A stretch of DNA of 64,000 nucleotides from Mucilaginibacter paludis DSM 18603 (GTDB taxonomy: Bacteria > Bacteroidota > Bacteroidia > Sphingobacteriales > Sphingobacteriaceae). Under the pieces are notes generated by a model. That model saw nothing but the letters and a program-made list of their open reading frames with translations. It did not search any database and was not told the DNA's origin. Below are positions 40,135 to 48,507 of the stretch, in pieces; position 1 is the stretch's first letter; every line of letters starts with the position of its first letter. The stretch spans positions 6,590,432-6,654,431 of the forward strand of contig NZ_CM001403.1 in assembly GCF_000166195.2 (NCBI RefSeq). Reading direction: 5' to 3'. Made by a program: the position numbers and the translations under genes.

Positions 40135-40652
40135 GGAAGAACCAATATCATTTCAATCTGAAGGATTATCTGCTGGCTATCCTGGGGGTTGACCTGACGG
40201 AGGTAGATGGGCTGGATGAGATCGGACTGCTCACGATACTCTCGGTCACAGGAACCGATATGAGTAAATGGCCTACAGCCAATCAATTCGCCAGTTGGCT
40301 GAACCTCTCTCCACGTCAAAGGATAACCGGCGGGCGGGTTGTAGGTCATGAAAAGCGGGTAACCCATAATCCTGCTTCGCAGGCATTCCGGCTAGCGGCA
40401 TTCAGTTTATGGCAAAACAAAGGCCCTTTAGGCCAACAATACAGAAAGCTGGCAGGAACGCGGGGAAAGAAAAAAGCCATCAAGGCCATAGCCAGAAAGC
40501 TAGCCGTCATCTTTTACCATATGGTACTTAAACAACAGCCTTATGATCCGAAGAAAATAGCACAGGATCCAGAGAAACAATTGGCCAGGAAGATCGCGCG
40601 ACTGCAAAAAGATGCAGCTAAATTAGGTTGGACACTCCAAAAAGTATCTTAA
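40128..40652 (+). CDS. IS110-family transposase, C-terminal frame
   Basis: This frame lies -1 relative to the preceding ORF and has no ATG at its start (TTG 40128), so it is likely reached only by frameshifting. It encodes the C-terminal transposase_20-type domain: GLLTILSVTGTDMSKWPTAN, FASWLNLSPRQRITGG and a catalytic-Ser-like region near NPASQAFRLAAF. A basic helical tail follows. Joined to the upstream ORF it gives about 460 residues. Confidence 0.8.
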   Translation: MVRKNQYHFNLKDYLLAILGVDLTEVDGLDEIGLLTILSVTGTDMSKWPTANQFASWLNLSPRQRITGGRVVGHEKRVTHNPASQAFRLAAFSLWQNKGPLGQQYRKLAGTRGKKKAIKAIARKLAVIFYHMVLKQQPYDPKKIAQDPEKQLARKIARLQKDAAKLGWTLQKVS

Positions 40653-40655
40653 TAA

Positions 40656-41111
40656 TCAACAACTTAGCACCACGTCATTATAAGCTTCCGTCCGCTTCCC
40701 TTTCGCCGCCGGCGTTTTCGTCGGTTTTCTTTTCTTGCTTTTCCATTCCTGCAAAAACGCGTCGATCGCCAAACCTAAGAAGTCCTTATCCTCCAGGTTG
40801 GCTGTCAGCGACAATTGGTTCTCCAGGTAAAACGGCACCTCTGTTTTCTTGTCCACAATCACGAAATATTCTTTGCCAAGGCCTTCGCAGACACCGATCT
40901 CGTAAAGTACATTTCTATTGTTCGGCGTAATGACGAAAATGGCAAAGTCCGCCTGCCGCAGCTTTCTTTTTAATATTTCCTGAAAGGACGACCCGATAGC
41001 ATGTTCGTAAAGATCAAAAACCTCGATCTGCCGCTCCTCCAGAATTTCACTTACGAGGGTAACATTTGCTTCGTAAGATGCCGACAGAAAACATTTAAAG
41101 TGATTGGACAT
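40656..41111 (-). CDS. TIR-like domain protein, probably the 5' half of an IS110-split gene
   Basis: The 151-residue frame starts MSNHFKCFLSASYEANVTL. It has a TIR/deoxyribosyltransferase-like fold: an FLSAS first strand, IGSSFQEILKRKLRQADFAI, and NVLYEIGVCEGLGKEYFVIV with the Glu in the usual catalytic position of NAD-cleaving relatives. A Lys/Pro/Ala linker (KSKKRKPTKTPAAKGKRTEA) follows and the frame ends within a few codons of the IS110 boundary. Such a linker normally leads to a second domain. The nuclease frame beyond the insertion element resumes in phase, so this is probably a broken TIR-nuclease gene. Confidence 0.65.
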   Translation of the reverse strand: MSNHFKCFLSASYEANVTLVSEILEERQIEVFDLYEHAIGSSFQEILKRKLRQADFAIFVITPNNRNVLYEIGVCEGLGKEYFVIVDKKTEVPFYLENQLSLTANLEDKDFLGLAIDAFLQEWKSKKRKPTKTPAAKGKRTEAYNDVVLSC

Positions 41112-41192
41112 GTATGAAAAGAAGGTTGATAGTGGCTAAATTTCCATAAATATAAGCAATATTATAACGACTAATAGAACATTGGCATTTAC

Positions 41193-42293
41193 TCAGGGTC
41201 GGATAAATAACTCTACGGGCATGCTGTCATTGGAAAGTTTACGGATGTCCTCCTCGAGTCCCCTGGGGTTTTTGATCCTGCTTTCCGGGTCATAAACGAA
41301 ACAGATCAACCCTTTGCAATTCGGATGATTAGCATAATGCACCGCATCCAGGATCAGTTGCTCACCGACCTGCTTATCGGCCAGGCCCTGGCGGGTCTTT
41401 TTAACCTCGATCACGATTTGTTCGTTTTTTAATAAAAAGTCAACCCTGGTCGAACTCCCTGCATAAGAGGGCGTATATTCTTCTTCCCGCACATCCTTAA
41501 AGTGCAGCCGGAGAATGGCATGGATCAGGTCCTGCACATCATATTCATCGGTCAGGTCAAAAGCCGCCCGGCTATTGTGCCTGTTACGCAACTGTGTACA
41601 GAACGGGTGGAAGTTCTCAAAAATATCAGCGAGTATCTTTTCCGTGTAGTCGGTCCTGGCACCGGATCGCTGGGGGGATTTCAGTTCCAGCTGCCGCAGT
41701 AACTGGACGACCATGTCGTTAAAATTACGCGGAGCCACCGCCTGTGTTTGCAGGGAAGAAAGATATCCCCAGACCTGGATATGCGAGGGTACGCTTAACC
41801 CGCCGCGGCTCAATATCCCCAGGTCATAGACCGGCATATGGTTGGGTATCCGGGTCTTGATAAAGGTATTGCTGTCAAAACCCCACCTGAAATCACCGAT
41901 CTTGTCCAGGATGCCGACCTCGTTATTGAATTTTTCTACATCCCGGATCACGGAAAGCTCGGTAACCAGGTGCTTTTGAAATTTCCTGAAACCGGCGGTG
42001 ATCTCCGTGATTCGGCTACCCAGAGCGACAACGTCAACACCTGCTTTCTTAGCAATGTATTCGTAAAAGTAATCTGCTTCGACCTGGATGGTTTGATGCT
42101 GGCTATTCGGGTTTTGATAGTGGTTAAAATCGTTTCTCGCCCAGCCGCCGACCCATAAACGTTCAAAGTAAATTTCAAACTCTTTTGCCGCGGCCAGGTT
42201 TTCGGACAGCGCCACCAGTTCCTGCGCGTGCGCTTGGTCAAGATCTGAAAGGGCTTTTCTCAGGGAGCTAATGGTCGGGATCAGGTCGTTCAT
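41193..42293 (-). CDS. PD-(D/E)XK nuclease protein (DpnII/MboI-like C-terminal domain)
   Basis: The 366-residue protein has an N-terminal helical half unknown to me and a C-terminal REase_DpnII-MboI-like domain (about 225-366). This contains FDLTDEYDVQDLIHAILRLH, TPSYAGSSTRVDFLLKNEQ (Asp), IVIEVKKTRQGLADKQ (E-x-K) and CKGLICFVYDPESRI. It lies 81 bp upstream of the TIR-like gene on the same strand, so an operon of this gene, the TIR-nuclease and the Mrr-like gene is likely. No methyltransferase is near, so it may act as a triggered effector rather than as part of a classical restriction system. Confidence 0.75.
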   Translation of the reverse strand: MNDLIPTISSLRKALSDLDQAHAQELVALSENLAAAKEFEIYFERLWVGGWARNDFNHYQNPNSQHQTIQVEADYFYEYIAKKAGVDVVALGSRITEITAGFRKFQKHLVTELSVIRDVEKFNNEVGILDKIGDFRWGFDSNTFIKTRIPNHMPVYDLGILSRGGLSVPSHIQVWGYLSSLQTQAVAPRNFNDMVVQLLRQLELKSPQRSGARTDYTEKILADIFENFHPFCTQLRNRHNSRAAFDLTDEYDVQDLIHAILRLHFKDVREEEYTPSYAGSSTRVDFLLKNEQIVIEVKKTRQGLADKQVGEQLILDAVHYANHPNCKGLICFVYDPESRIKNPRGLEEDIRKLSNDSMPVELFIRP

Positions 42294-42363
42294 GTTATCG
42301 GAAATTCCTGCAAATTAATAAATAAGCATGGGATTCTCTGAGCGGCGAACGCCGACACACCCG

Positions 42364-42389
42364 TTGACCGCCGCTGCTGTATATATTTG
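42364..42389 (+). promoter_or_regulatory. Promoter of the CoiA-like gene
   Basis: TTG (42364-42366) and TATATTTG (42382-42389) match the Bacteroidota -33 and -7 elements, although the spacing is somewhat shorter than usual. The -7 element lies 11 bp before the ATG at 42401, so the leader would be short. Confidence 0.45.
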
Positions 42390-42400
42390 TATCTTCACTT

Positions 42401-43195
42401 ATGGAATACGCATTGGTTAATGGGGTAAGGGTATCGGCAAGCGCCGGCCTGCAGGGCAGCTGCCCTGCCTGTGGGAATGCGGTCATTGCCCGCTGCGGCA
42501 AGGTCAAGGTACACCATTGGGCGCACCAGCATTTACCGGACTGCGATATCTGGTCTGAACCGGAAACCCCCTGGCACCGGGCATGGAAAGCCCGTTTCCC
42601 GGAAGCCTGGCAGGAAGTACCGTTCACCGACCCGGAAACCGGGGAGATCCACCGCGCAGACGTACACACCCCCGGCGGTGTTACCCTGGAATTCCAACAT
42701 TCGCCCATCTCTGTGACCGAGCTGGGCAGCCGCAACGCCTTCTACAAAAAGCTGGTCTGGATCGTGGATGCCCAACGCTTTCAAAAGAATTTTGAATGGC
42801 GCTGCCATATTCCCGACCCGCGGTCACCGCTGCTGGATAATTTCAGCATCATCGGGACCGGCCGCTATTCGATGAACGTGCCGGAGAACCTGATGTTCTT
42901 CCGCAACCCGGCCCACGACAAGGATTGGGACGCGGACCGGGTACTCAGTTTCCGGGATCCGGAACTGGCAGAGGTCAAAGCGCTCATGCAGCGATCCGGG
43001 GATCTTTTCCGGCTGTTTGACTGGAAATGGCAGAACGAGGCCTGGCTGAACTCGGAAGCTCCGGTTTTCCTGGACTTTGGTACGGACCAGCTGTACTGGC
43101 TACGCTCGCGCAAGCAGCACCGCCACCCGGGTATCCTCTACTATTTGCAGGTCGTATCCAGGCAGTCCTTTATTGAGAAATATGGCGGCAAATGA
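42401..43195 (+). CDS. CoiA-like protein
   Basis: The 264-residue protein has an N-terminal zinc ribbon (CPACGNAVIARCGKVKVHHWAH) and then WSEPETPWHRAWKARFPEAW, HRADVHTPGGVTLEFQHSPI (Asp and E-x-Q, a PD-(D/E)XK-like core) and FYKKLVWIVDAQ, the CoiA order. CoiA proteins are nuclease-like; some act in competence, and many in Bacteroidota are stand-alone accessory genes. It is divergent from the nuclease gene at 41193 and is followed by a DUF4365 gene. Confidence 0.75.
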   Translation: MEYALVNGVRVSASAGLQGSCPACGNAVIARCGKVKVHHWAHQHLPDCDIWSEPETPWHRAWKARFPEAWQEVPFTDPETGEIHRADVHTPGGVTLEFQHSPISVTELGSRNAFYKKLVWIVDAQRFQKNFEWRCHIPDPRSPLLDNFSIIGTGRYSMNVPENLMFFRNPAHDKDWDADRVLSFRDPELAEVKALMQRSGDLFRLFDWKWQNEAWLNSEAPVFLDFGTDQLYWLRSRKQHRHPGILYYLQVVSRQSFIEKYGGK

Positions 43196-43336
43196 AACGA
43201 CCATGTGGTGCCGCCCGTCTGAACCATCAGGCAGCACCGAAAAGCCGTACAAAATAAAGAACCCATGCGGTAAAACATTGCTTCATCGCTCTCGCGTCGG
43301 TACTCTTTTAATCCGTACTTTTATTTTTTTGCAACC

Positions 43337-45322
43337 ATGAGTTTTTTCGAACTTCCCAATGTAGACCGCTATTCTAAATTCAGTGAACAGTCCGAGACCA
43401 GTTTAAAACGTTCGCTGAACCAACTGAACAATTTGATATGCCGGACGGATGTACCCGATAAAGGCTGTGATTTTGATGCAGAACTGATCGACAGCGCAAG
43501 TAACGCGACCAACAGGCGGTTTGGCATCCAGTTAAAAAGCATTGAAAACCCGGTCATCGTCGCCGGTAAGGAATATATTTCCTATCCCTTTGAAACTTCC
43601 CGGCTGGCCTACCTGCTGAACCGGCCCATCGGCACGGGGCTGATCGTGCTGCATGATGTACAGCAAGACCGCTGTTTCTTTGATTTCGCAGATGCTGTCT
43701 ATAAACGGTTGGCAGAGGAACGGCCGAACGACGACTGGCACATGAACGATAAGGTGAATATCCGCATCCCGGTCGATCAGCTGCTGGACGACGAAAAGGC
43801 CGCCCGAATACATGCTTATTTTACCCAACGCTTCAAAAGCGCGGAGCTCATCCTGAACTCTTACGGGGCACGATACAATTACACCACGATCGCCAAACCC
43901 GGCCAGCCAACTTACGATGTCCGTAACCCGGATGATATCAAGCGCCTGCTGCTGGCGCATGGGATGTCCTTTCTCCAGGATTATCATGATCTGCCGCTGC
44001 TCTACCAAATGATCACGCAGATCACTAACCAGGAGATCGTTGCCGATAAACATTTATTGATCATCGCCGCTGTCGTCTATGGCGAGGTCGGCAAATACGC
44101 TGAGGCTCATTTTTATATGGCTAAGGTAAAAAGGCGCAGCGACCTGACAGCAGATGAATTGCTGGTTACCCACTATAGCGACCTCAAAACACGCCTGACC
44201 CTTGATGAGATCAGCACTGCTGATTTTTTGACCGCTATAAAAGCGCTGAAAGCCAAGGCCAGTTCCGCGCAAAACCTGGTCATGCTGGAGATCAATATTT
44301 CCTATTACGAATTGGTAAATACCCCGTTAGGGGTGCCGGTCCCGCCGAAGGCCGGCCAAACCATCGCGGAATTATTTACACGCATTCAGCAGCTCGAGGT
44401 CAAGCCCGGCACCAGGAAACTCCTGGAGATATGGAACGCGGAGAATTTATTGCTGCTGATCAATCTTTATCGGAAAGAACATTACCGGGCGCTTTTCGTC
44501 CGCGAGTGGTCAAAAATACCCGGGATGACCGATCAGCAAAACGTACAGGATGTCGCGATCAAAACCCTGGAAACCGTTTTATTCGCTACCCTCGACCGTT
44601 TGTTCAAAGCCGGCGAAACCGAAAACGATAAACTGTTAATGGCCTCGGTCATCGACCTGCGGGCCAAAGCTGTGCTCGGTCATGACCTGGACCTGGTCGG
44701 TAATTACCCCATGCTGCAGCACATCAAGCCGCATGAGAACGGTATTTACCGGAATCATATCGAACTGATATGGGGAGCGACCAATCTTTTTTCTGAGCTG
44801 GGCTATCAGCAGCATGCGTACGCCGCTTTGTGTTATGGCCTGGAACTGCTGAAGATCGGTCGGATGCATTACCATTACCAGCTTGATTTTAACGATCAGG
44901 AACTGGAAGCCGCCAGACAAAAACTGGAAACAGCGCTGGAACTGGACCCCTACCAATATCATTACGATCAGTTACTGCTTAAGCACCAGGAAGTGGCAAA
45001 GGAAATGAACGAGCGGCCCATGTATCATTGCGAGGATATGGATGATGAGGACATCGCCCAAAGCGCCAAAGGCCTCCTGGCTACCTTGAATTTAACACCG
45101 CAATACCTGCCGGTCCTGATCAGGGAAGTGGAAACCTGGCGGCTGTTTTACCTGCGCTGCGACCCGGAAAGGGTCGAGCTGATCCAGCAACGCACCGGCG
45201 CGGCATCACCGGAAGAATTCTACGGACAGGAACACCGTTATGCACTGCGGAATAAACTGACCAATATCATTTCCCCATATTCTGCGGACGTGGACCAGTT
45301 ATTAAAAAGCTGGGGGTATTGA
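43337..45322 (+). CDS. DUF4365 domain protein with a long helical-repeat C-terminus
   Basis: The 661-residue protein starts MSFFELPNVDRYSKFSEQSE. The N-terminal 170 residues are DUF4365-like: CDFDAELIDSAS (Asp/Glu), RRFGIQLKSIENPVI (Q-x-K), YPFETSRLAYLLNRPIGTGL and LIVLHDVQQDRCFF, a predicted PD-(D/E)XK-related fold. The remaining 480 residues are helical repeats of TPR type (for example LLIIAAVVYGEVGKYAEAHF and HAYAALCYGLELLKIGRMHY). Helical repeats after a nuclease-like domain suggest sensing or partner binding. It follows the CoiA-like gene by 141 bp and sits at the end of the cargo region. Confidence 0.65.
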   Translation: MSFFELPNVDRYSKFSEQSETSLKRSLNQLNNLICRTDVPDKGCDFDAELIDSASNATNRRFGIQLKSIENPVIVAGKEYISYPFETSRLAYLLNRPIGTGLIVLHDVQQDRCFFDFADAVYKRLAEERPNDDWHMNDKVNIRIPVDQLLDDEKAARIHAYFTQRFKSAELILNSYGARYNYTTIAKPGQPTYDVRNPDDIKRLLLAHGMSFLQDYHDLPLLYQMITQITNQEIVADKHLLIIAAVVYGEVGKYAEAHFYMAKVKRRSDLTADELLVTHYSDLKTRLTLDEISTADFLTAIKALKAKASSAQNLVMLEINISYYELVNTPLGVPVPPKAGQTIAELFTRIQQLEVKPGTRKLLEIWNAENLLLLINLYRKEHYRALFVREWSKIPGMTDQQNVQDVAIKTLETVLFATLDRLFKAGETENDKLLMASVIDLRAKAVLGHDLDLVGNYPMLQHIKPHENGIYRNHIELIWGATNLFSELGYQQHAYAALCYGLELLKIGRMHYHYQLDFNDQELEAARQKLETALELDPYQYHYDQLLLKHQEVAKEMNERPMYHCEDMDDEDIAQSAKGLLATLNLTPQYLPVLIREVETWRLFYLRCDPERVELIQQRTGAASPEEFYGQEHRYALRNKLTNIISPYSADVDQLLKSWGY

Positions 45323-45439
45323 AGGGGGGTTTAGCCAAAGGCATAGTATGCTTCGTTATGGTGCCAGCAGGAATTAAACCGCCGACAAACGCCAGTTGAA
45401 TTTGACATTTTCCATCCTTGACTATCCCCGTCCCATACC

Positions 45440-45946
45440 TCAACTCAGTTCGAACGCCGTTTCATATTTCAGTTCTGACATGACAAAAAAAGTATGCATG
45501 GTCCGGACGTTCTTTAAGCGGGAAAGTTTGGCCATCAGCACCTTGTTGTATTCCTCCATATCCCGGATCGCGATCCGCAACAGGAAATCATAGGTGCCGT
45601 TCATGTGGTAACATTCGGTGACCTCGGGTAACAGCACCACTTGTTGCTGGAAATCCGTAAGCCCTTTTTGGCTGTGCTTGCTCAGCGTGATCTGGGTATA
45701 AGCGAGCAGGCCGCGCCCGATCTTGGCCGGGTCAAGCAATACCGTATACCTGTGGATATAACCTTCTTCTTTTAACCGTTTGATCCGGGAACGGATGGCC
45801 GTAATACTGCGGCTGAGCTTGTCGCCGATCTCTTTATCCGTCATTTCTGCATCTTTTTGCAGCAAGCTTAATATCCTGCGGTCGATATCATCAAGGGGTT
45901 TGATCACCTGTACCGCTTTGTTGTTCGTTGTCGGGAAGTTCACCAT
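45440..45946 (-). CDS. Lrp/AsnC-family transcriptional regulator
   Basis: The 168-residue protein has an N-terminal helix-turn-helix (about residues 18-65, LDDIDRRILSLLQKDAEMTD, then KLSRSITAIRSRIKRLKEEG). A C-terminal RAM ligand-binding domain (GLLAYTQITLSKHSQKG onward) follows, ending ELKYETAFELS. Lrp proteins sense amino acids. It is divergent from the serC-threonine operon and is the probable regulator of it; the inverted repeat at 46115-46156 lies between. Confidence 0.92.
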   Translation of the reverse strand: MVNFPTTNNKAVQVIKPLDDIDRRILSLLQKDAEMTDKEIGDKLSRSITAIRSRIKRLKEEGYIHRYTVLLDPAKIGRGLLAYTQITLSKHSQKGLTDFQQQVVLLPEVTECYHMNGTYDFLLRIAIRDMEEYNKVLMAKLSRLKNVRTMHTFFVMSELKYETAFELS

Positions 45947-46249
45947 AACTTAGTGTATAGATAAAAAAAATAAACGGCAGTGCAGGCTACTCCCGGCGCC
46001 TGTCTGTGAAAACGTTAAGCAAAAATACGCTTCCGCACCAACCGGCTTCGTGTAAGCAAGGTGGCCAAAAAGCATTTTTGAAAGAAAAAGTCAGTTCAAT
46101 TGGTTCATGCTTAGTTAAAATAACTACGTGCCTGCCGCATCTTAGCTATTTTAACCAAAGTGTGCCGCAAGTATAGCATTAATAACTAAAAGGCTGAAAC
46201 TTTACACCACGATCGCGGAAGCCAACCCGCTGTAAAACCTTCAACCAAC
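45947..46249. promoter_or_regulatory. Divergent control region between the Lrp gene and serC, with an inverted repeat
   Basis: No gene was found. GTTAAAATAACTA (46115-46127) and TAGCTATTTTAAC (46144-46156) form a 13-bp inverted repeat with one mismatch and a 16-bp spacer, about 95 bp before the serC ATG. AT-rich, symmetric arms of this kind suit an Lrp-type dimer site. The element is also long enough to form an RNA hairpin, so attenuation is the alternative. Confidence 0.45.
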
Positions 46250-47320
46250 ATGAGCAAAACCAGCAAGCATAACTTCGGGGCGGGGCCCTGCATTTTACCG
46301 CAAACCGTCTTAAAACAAGCCGCCGATGCCGTGGAGCATTGGGACAAGGCCGGTTTATCCATTTTAGAGATATCGCACCGTTCGCCTGAATTTGAAGCAG
46401 TGATCCGAAACACGGAAGCACTGGTACGCGAACTGCTGGACGTGCCCGAAGATTACAGCGTCCTGTTCTTACAGGGTGGGGCGAGCCTGCAGTTCTGTAT
46501 GGTACCTATGAATTTTTCACAAGGCAGCCCAAAAACAGCGGTTTACCTGGACGGGGGATACTTCGGGCAAAAGGCCATCAAAGAAGCAAAGCTGTTCGGT
46601 AAAGTGGAAACCATCGACTGGAAACAAAGCAAAACCTATACTATACCCGGTTCAGCAGCCTATTTCCACTGCACCAGCAACAATACCATCGAAGGCACGG
46701 AAATGTTCAGTTTCCCGGAAACCCCGGTGCCGGTCATCTGCGACATGTCCTCCGATATTTTTTCGCGGAAGATCGATGTCAGCCGCTTCGCCCTGATCTA
46801 TGCCGGCGCGCAAAAGAACATGGGCCCGGCGGGCATGACCCTGGTCATCGCCAAAAACACTTTCCTGGACAGCGTCAAGCATCCGCTTCCTTCCATGCTG
46901 GATTACCGCGTGTATCGGGACAACGGCTCCCTATACAATACACCGCCCGTATTCGCCATCTATACCGCCATGCTCAACCTGCAATGGCTGAAAAAGAAAG
47001 GCGGCGTCAACCTGATCGCCCGGGAGAACCTATGCAAAGCGCAGGCCCTGTACGATGAGATCGACCGCAACCCGCTGTTTGAAGGACTTGCCCCGGCAGC
47101 CGACCGATCCCTGATGAATGTGACCTTCAAGATCCGGAACGAAGCACTTGAACCGCATTTTTTGGATTTCGCGGCCCGGCGTGGCCTGGTCGGCATCCGC
47201 GGCTACCGTACCGTCGGCGGTTTCCGGGCCTCCCTGTACAACGCCCTGCCCTATGAGAGTGTGACCGCGCTGGTGAATGCCCTGCGTGATTTTTCCAACG
47301 ACCAGGCCCTGGAGATCTGA
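46250..47320 (+). CDS. serC: Phosphoserine aminotransferase
   Basis: The 356-residue protein matches SerC: KHNFGAGPCILPQTVLKQAA at the N-terminus, the PLP region LFLQGGASLQFCMVPMN, Schiff-base lysine in LIYAGAQKNMGPAGM, and the C-terminal RGLVGIRGYRTVGGFRASLY. It makes 3-phosphoserine from phosphohydroxypyruvate and glutamate in serine synthesis. It opens an overlapping operon; its stop shares a base with the next start (TGATG). No serA is present in the window. Confidence 0.93.
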   Translation: MSKTSKHNFGAGPCILPQTVLKQAADAVEHWDKAGLSILEISHRSPEFEAVIRNTEALVRELLDVPEDYSVLFLQGGASLQFCMVPMNFSQGSPKTAVYLDGGYFGQKAIKEAKLFGKVETIDWKQSKTYTIPGSAAYFHCTSNNTIEGTEMFSFPETPVPVICDMSSDIFSRKIDVSRFALIYAGAQKNMGPAGMTLVIAKNTFLDSVKHPLPSMLDYRVYRDNGSLYNTPPVFAIYTAMLNLQWLKKKGGVNLIARENLCKAQALYDEIDRNPLFEGLAPAADRSLMNVTFKIRNEALEPHFLDFAARRGLVGIRGYRTVGGFRASLYNALPYESVTALVNALRDFSNDQALEI

Positions 47321-48507
47321 TGGCGGCGATCAAACCCTTCCGGGCGATACGCCCGAACCCCGTTTTCGCCGACCAGTTGGTCCTGACCAAGCCACAGACC
47401 GCTTCGGTGGCCGGCGAGGTGTTACCGCCCCTGAAGACCCTGCTGGAAACCGGCGCGCGGCTGCGCCCCGAAACACAGGCCGGACAGGCCGAAGCCTTCG
47501 CCGCGATCAACGGAACGCTGCGCCACTTATTGGAAAACGGCACCCTCTTGCAAGATGAACAGCCCGGTATCTACGTCTACGAAGTGGAAAGCCCTGCCTG
47601 TAAACAAACCGGCATCTGGGCGGTCACCGACCGTTCTAACTATACCAACGGCACCATCAGGACACACGAACTGACCTTTGGCGACAGCGTGCGGCGTTTA
47701 ACAAATTACCGGTTAGCCACCGGACTGGAAGGCAGCCCTGTCTTACTCGCTTACGCCCCGGACCCCACTATCAACCGGCTCATCGCACAAGCCAAAAGCG
47801 GGCCGCATTCGACTTTAGGTAATCATTTGGGTCTGCACCGCCTCTGGAAGATCGAAGCGCCGGACCTGGTGCGACAATTGGTCAAAGCATTTGAAAAAGT
47901 CGGGCCGGTTTACCTCGCCGACGGGCATCACCGATTCGAATCGGCCGCGCAAACACCCTTCCCGGATATCTCTTCCCTGTATCTTTCCACTGACGAACTC
48001 AGGATCCGGGAATATGACCGCGTCGTGCTCCCCGAAGTTCCGGCAGCACCCGGCGCCCTGCTCCAGCAACTGATGCGGCATTTTGACCTGCTGGGCGAGG
48101 GAAGCGACCGGAGCATCCAGCCACGGGAACCGCACCGCTTTGGCCTCTTCCTCGGCGGCACCTGGTACCATTTGCTGGCCAGACCCCATACCTACCAGGA
48201 TCAAAGCCCCGGCAGAGCCACTGATGCCGCGATCTTACAGCAATACGTCCTCGCCCCGGTATTCGGTATCAAGGACCCGAAGACCGATCCCCGGCTCAAA
48301 TGCCTGGGCGGCGAGCAGGCGCTCCCCGAGATCAACGCCCTGCTGGACGCCCACCCGGGAGCCATCGCTTTTACGCTTTGCCCCCTGGCGGTCAGCGAAC
48401 TGACCGCCGTCGCCGATGCCGGCGAAGTACTCCCGCCGAAATCGAGCTGGATCGACCCCAAAATACCTTACGGCTTACTGATGAACCACCATAAACCAAC
48501 GATATGA
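47320..48507 (+). CDS. DUF1015 family protein
   Basis: The 395-residue protein has the DUF1015 pattern: IKPFRAIRPNPVFADQLV at the start, YLADGHHRFESA with the conserved GHHR motif near residue 205, and IAFTLCPLAVSELTAVADAG and LPPKSSWIDPKIPYGLL at the end. DUF1015 genes are frequently linked with serine-pathway genes, and the family may be a kinase-like enzyme. Here it overlaps serC by one base and the threonine dehydrogenase gene by 4 bases. Confidence 0.88.
   Translation: MAAIKPFRAIRPNPVFADQLVLTKPQTASVAGEVLPPLKTLLETGARLRPETQAGQAEAFAAINGTLRHLLENGTLLQDEQPGIYVYEVESPACKQTGIWAVTDRSNYTNGTIRTHELTFGDSVRRLTNYRLATGLEGSPVLLAYAPDPTINRLIAQAKSGPHSTLGNHLGLHRLWKIEAPDLVRQLVKAFEKVGPVYLADGHHRFESAAQTPFPDISSLYLSTDELRIREYDRVVLPEVPAAPGALLQQLMRHFDLLGEGSDRSIQPREPHRFGLFLGGTWYHLLARPHTYQDQSPGRATDAAILQQYVLAPVFGIKDPKTDPRLKCLGGEQALPEINALLDAHPGAIAFTLCPLAVSELTAVADAGEVLPPKSSWIDPKIPYGLLMNHHKPTI

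Larger units (their letters stand above)
39013..40676 (+). mobile_element. IS110-family insertion sequence
   Basis: The element contains an IS110-type transposase in two frames and about 240 bp of non-coding sequence before it. Boundaries are set by the near-identical direct repeats at 39007-39018 and 40673-40684 and are approximate to a few bases. IS110 elements have no classical terminal inverted repeats, and none were found. It has inserted between the TIR-like and nuclease frames of the minus-strand operon. Confidence 0.65.
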
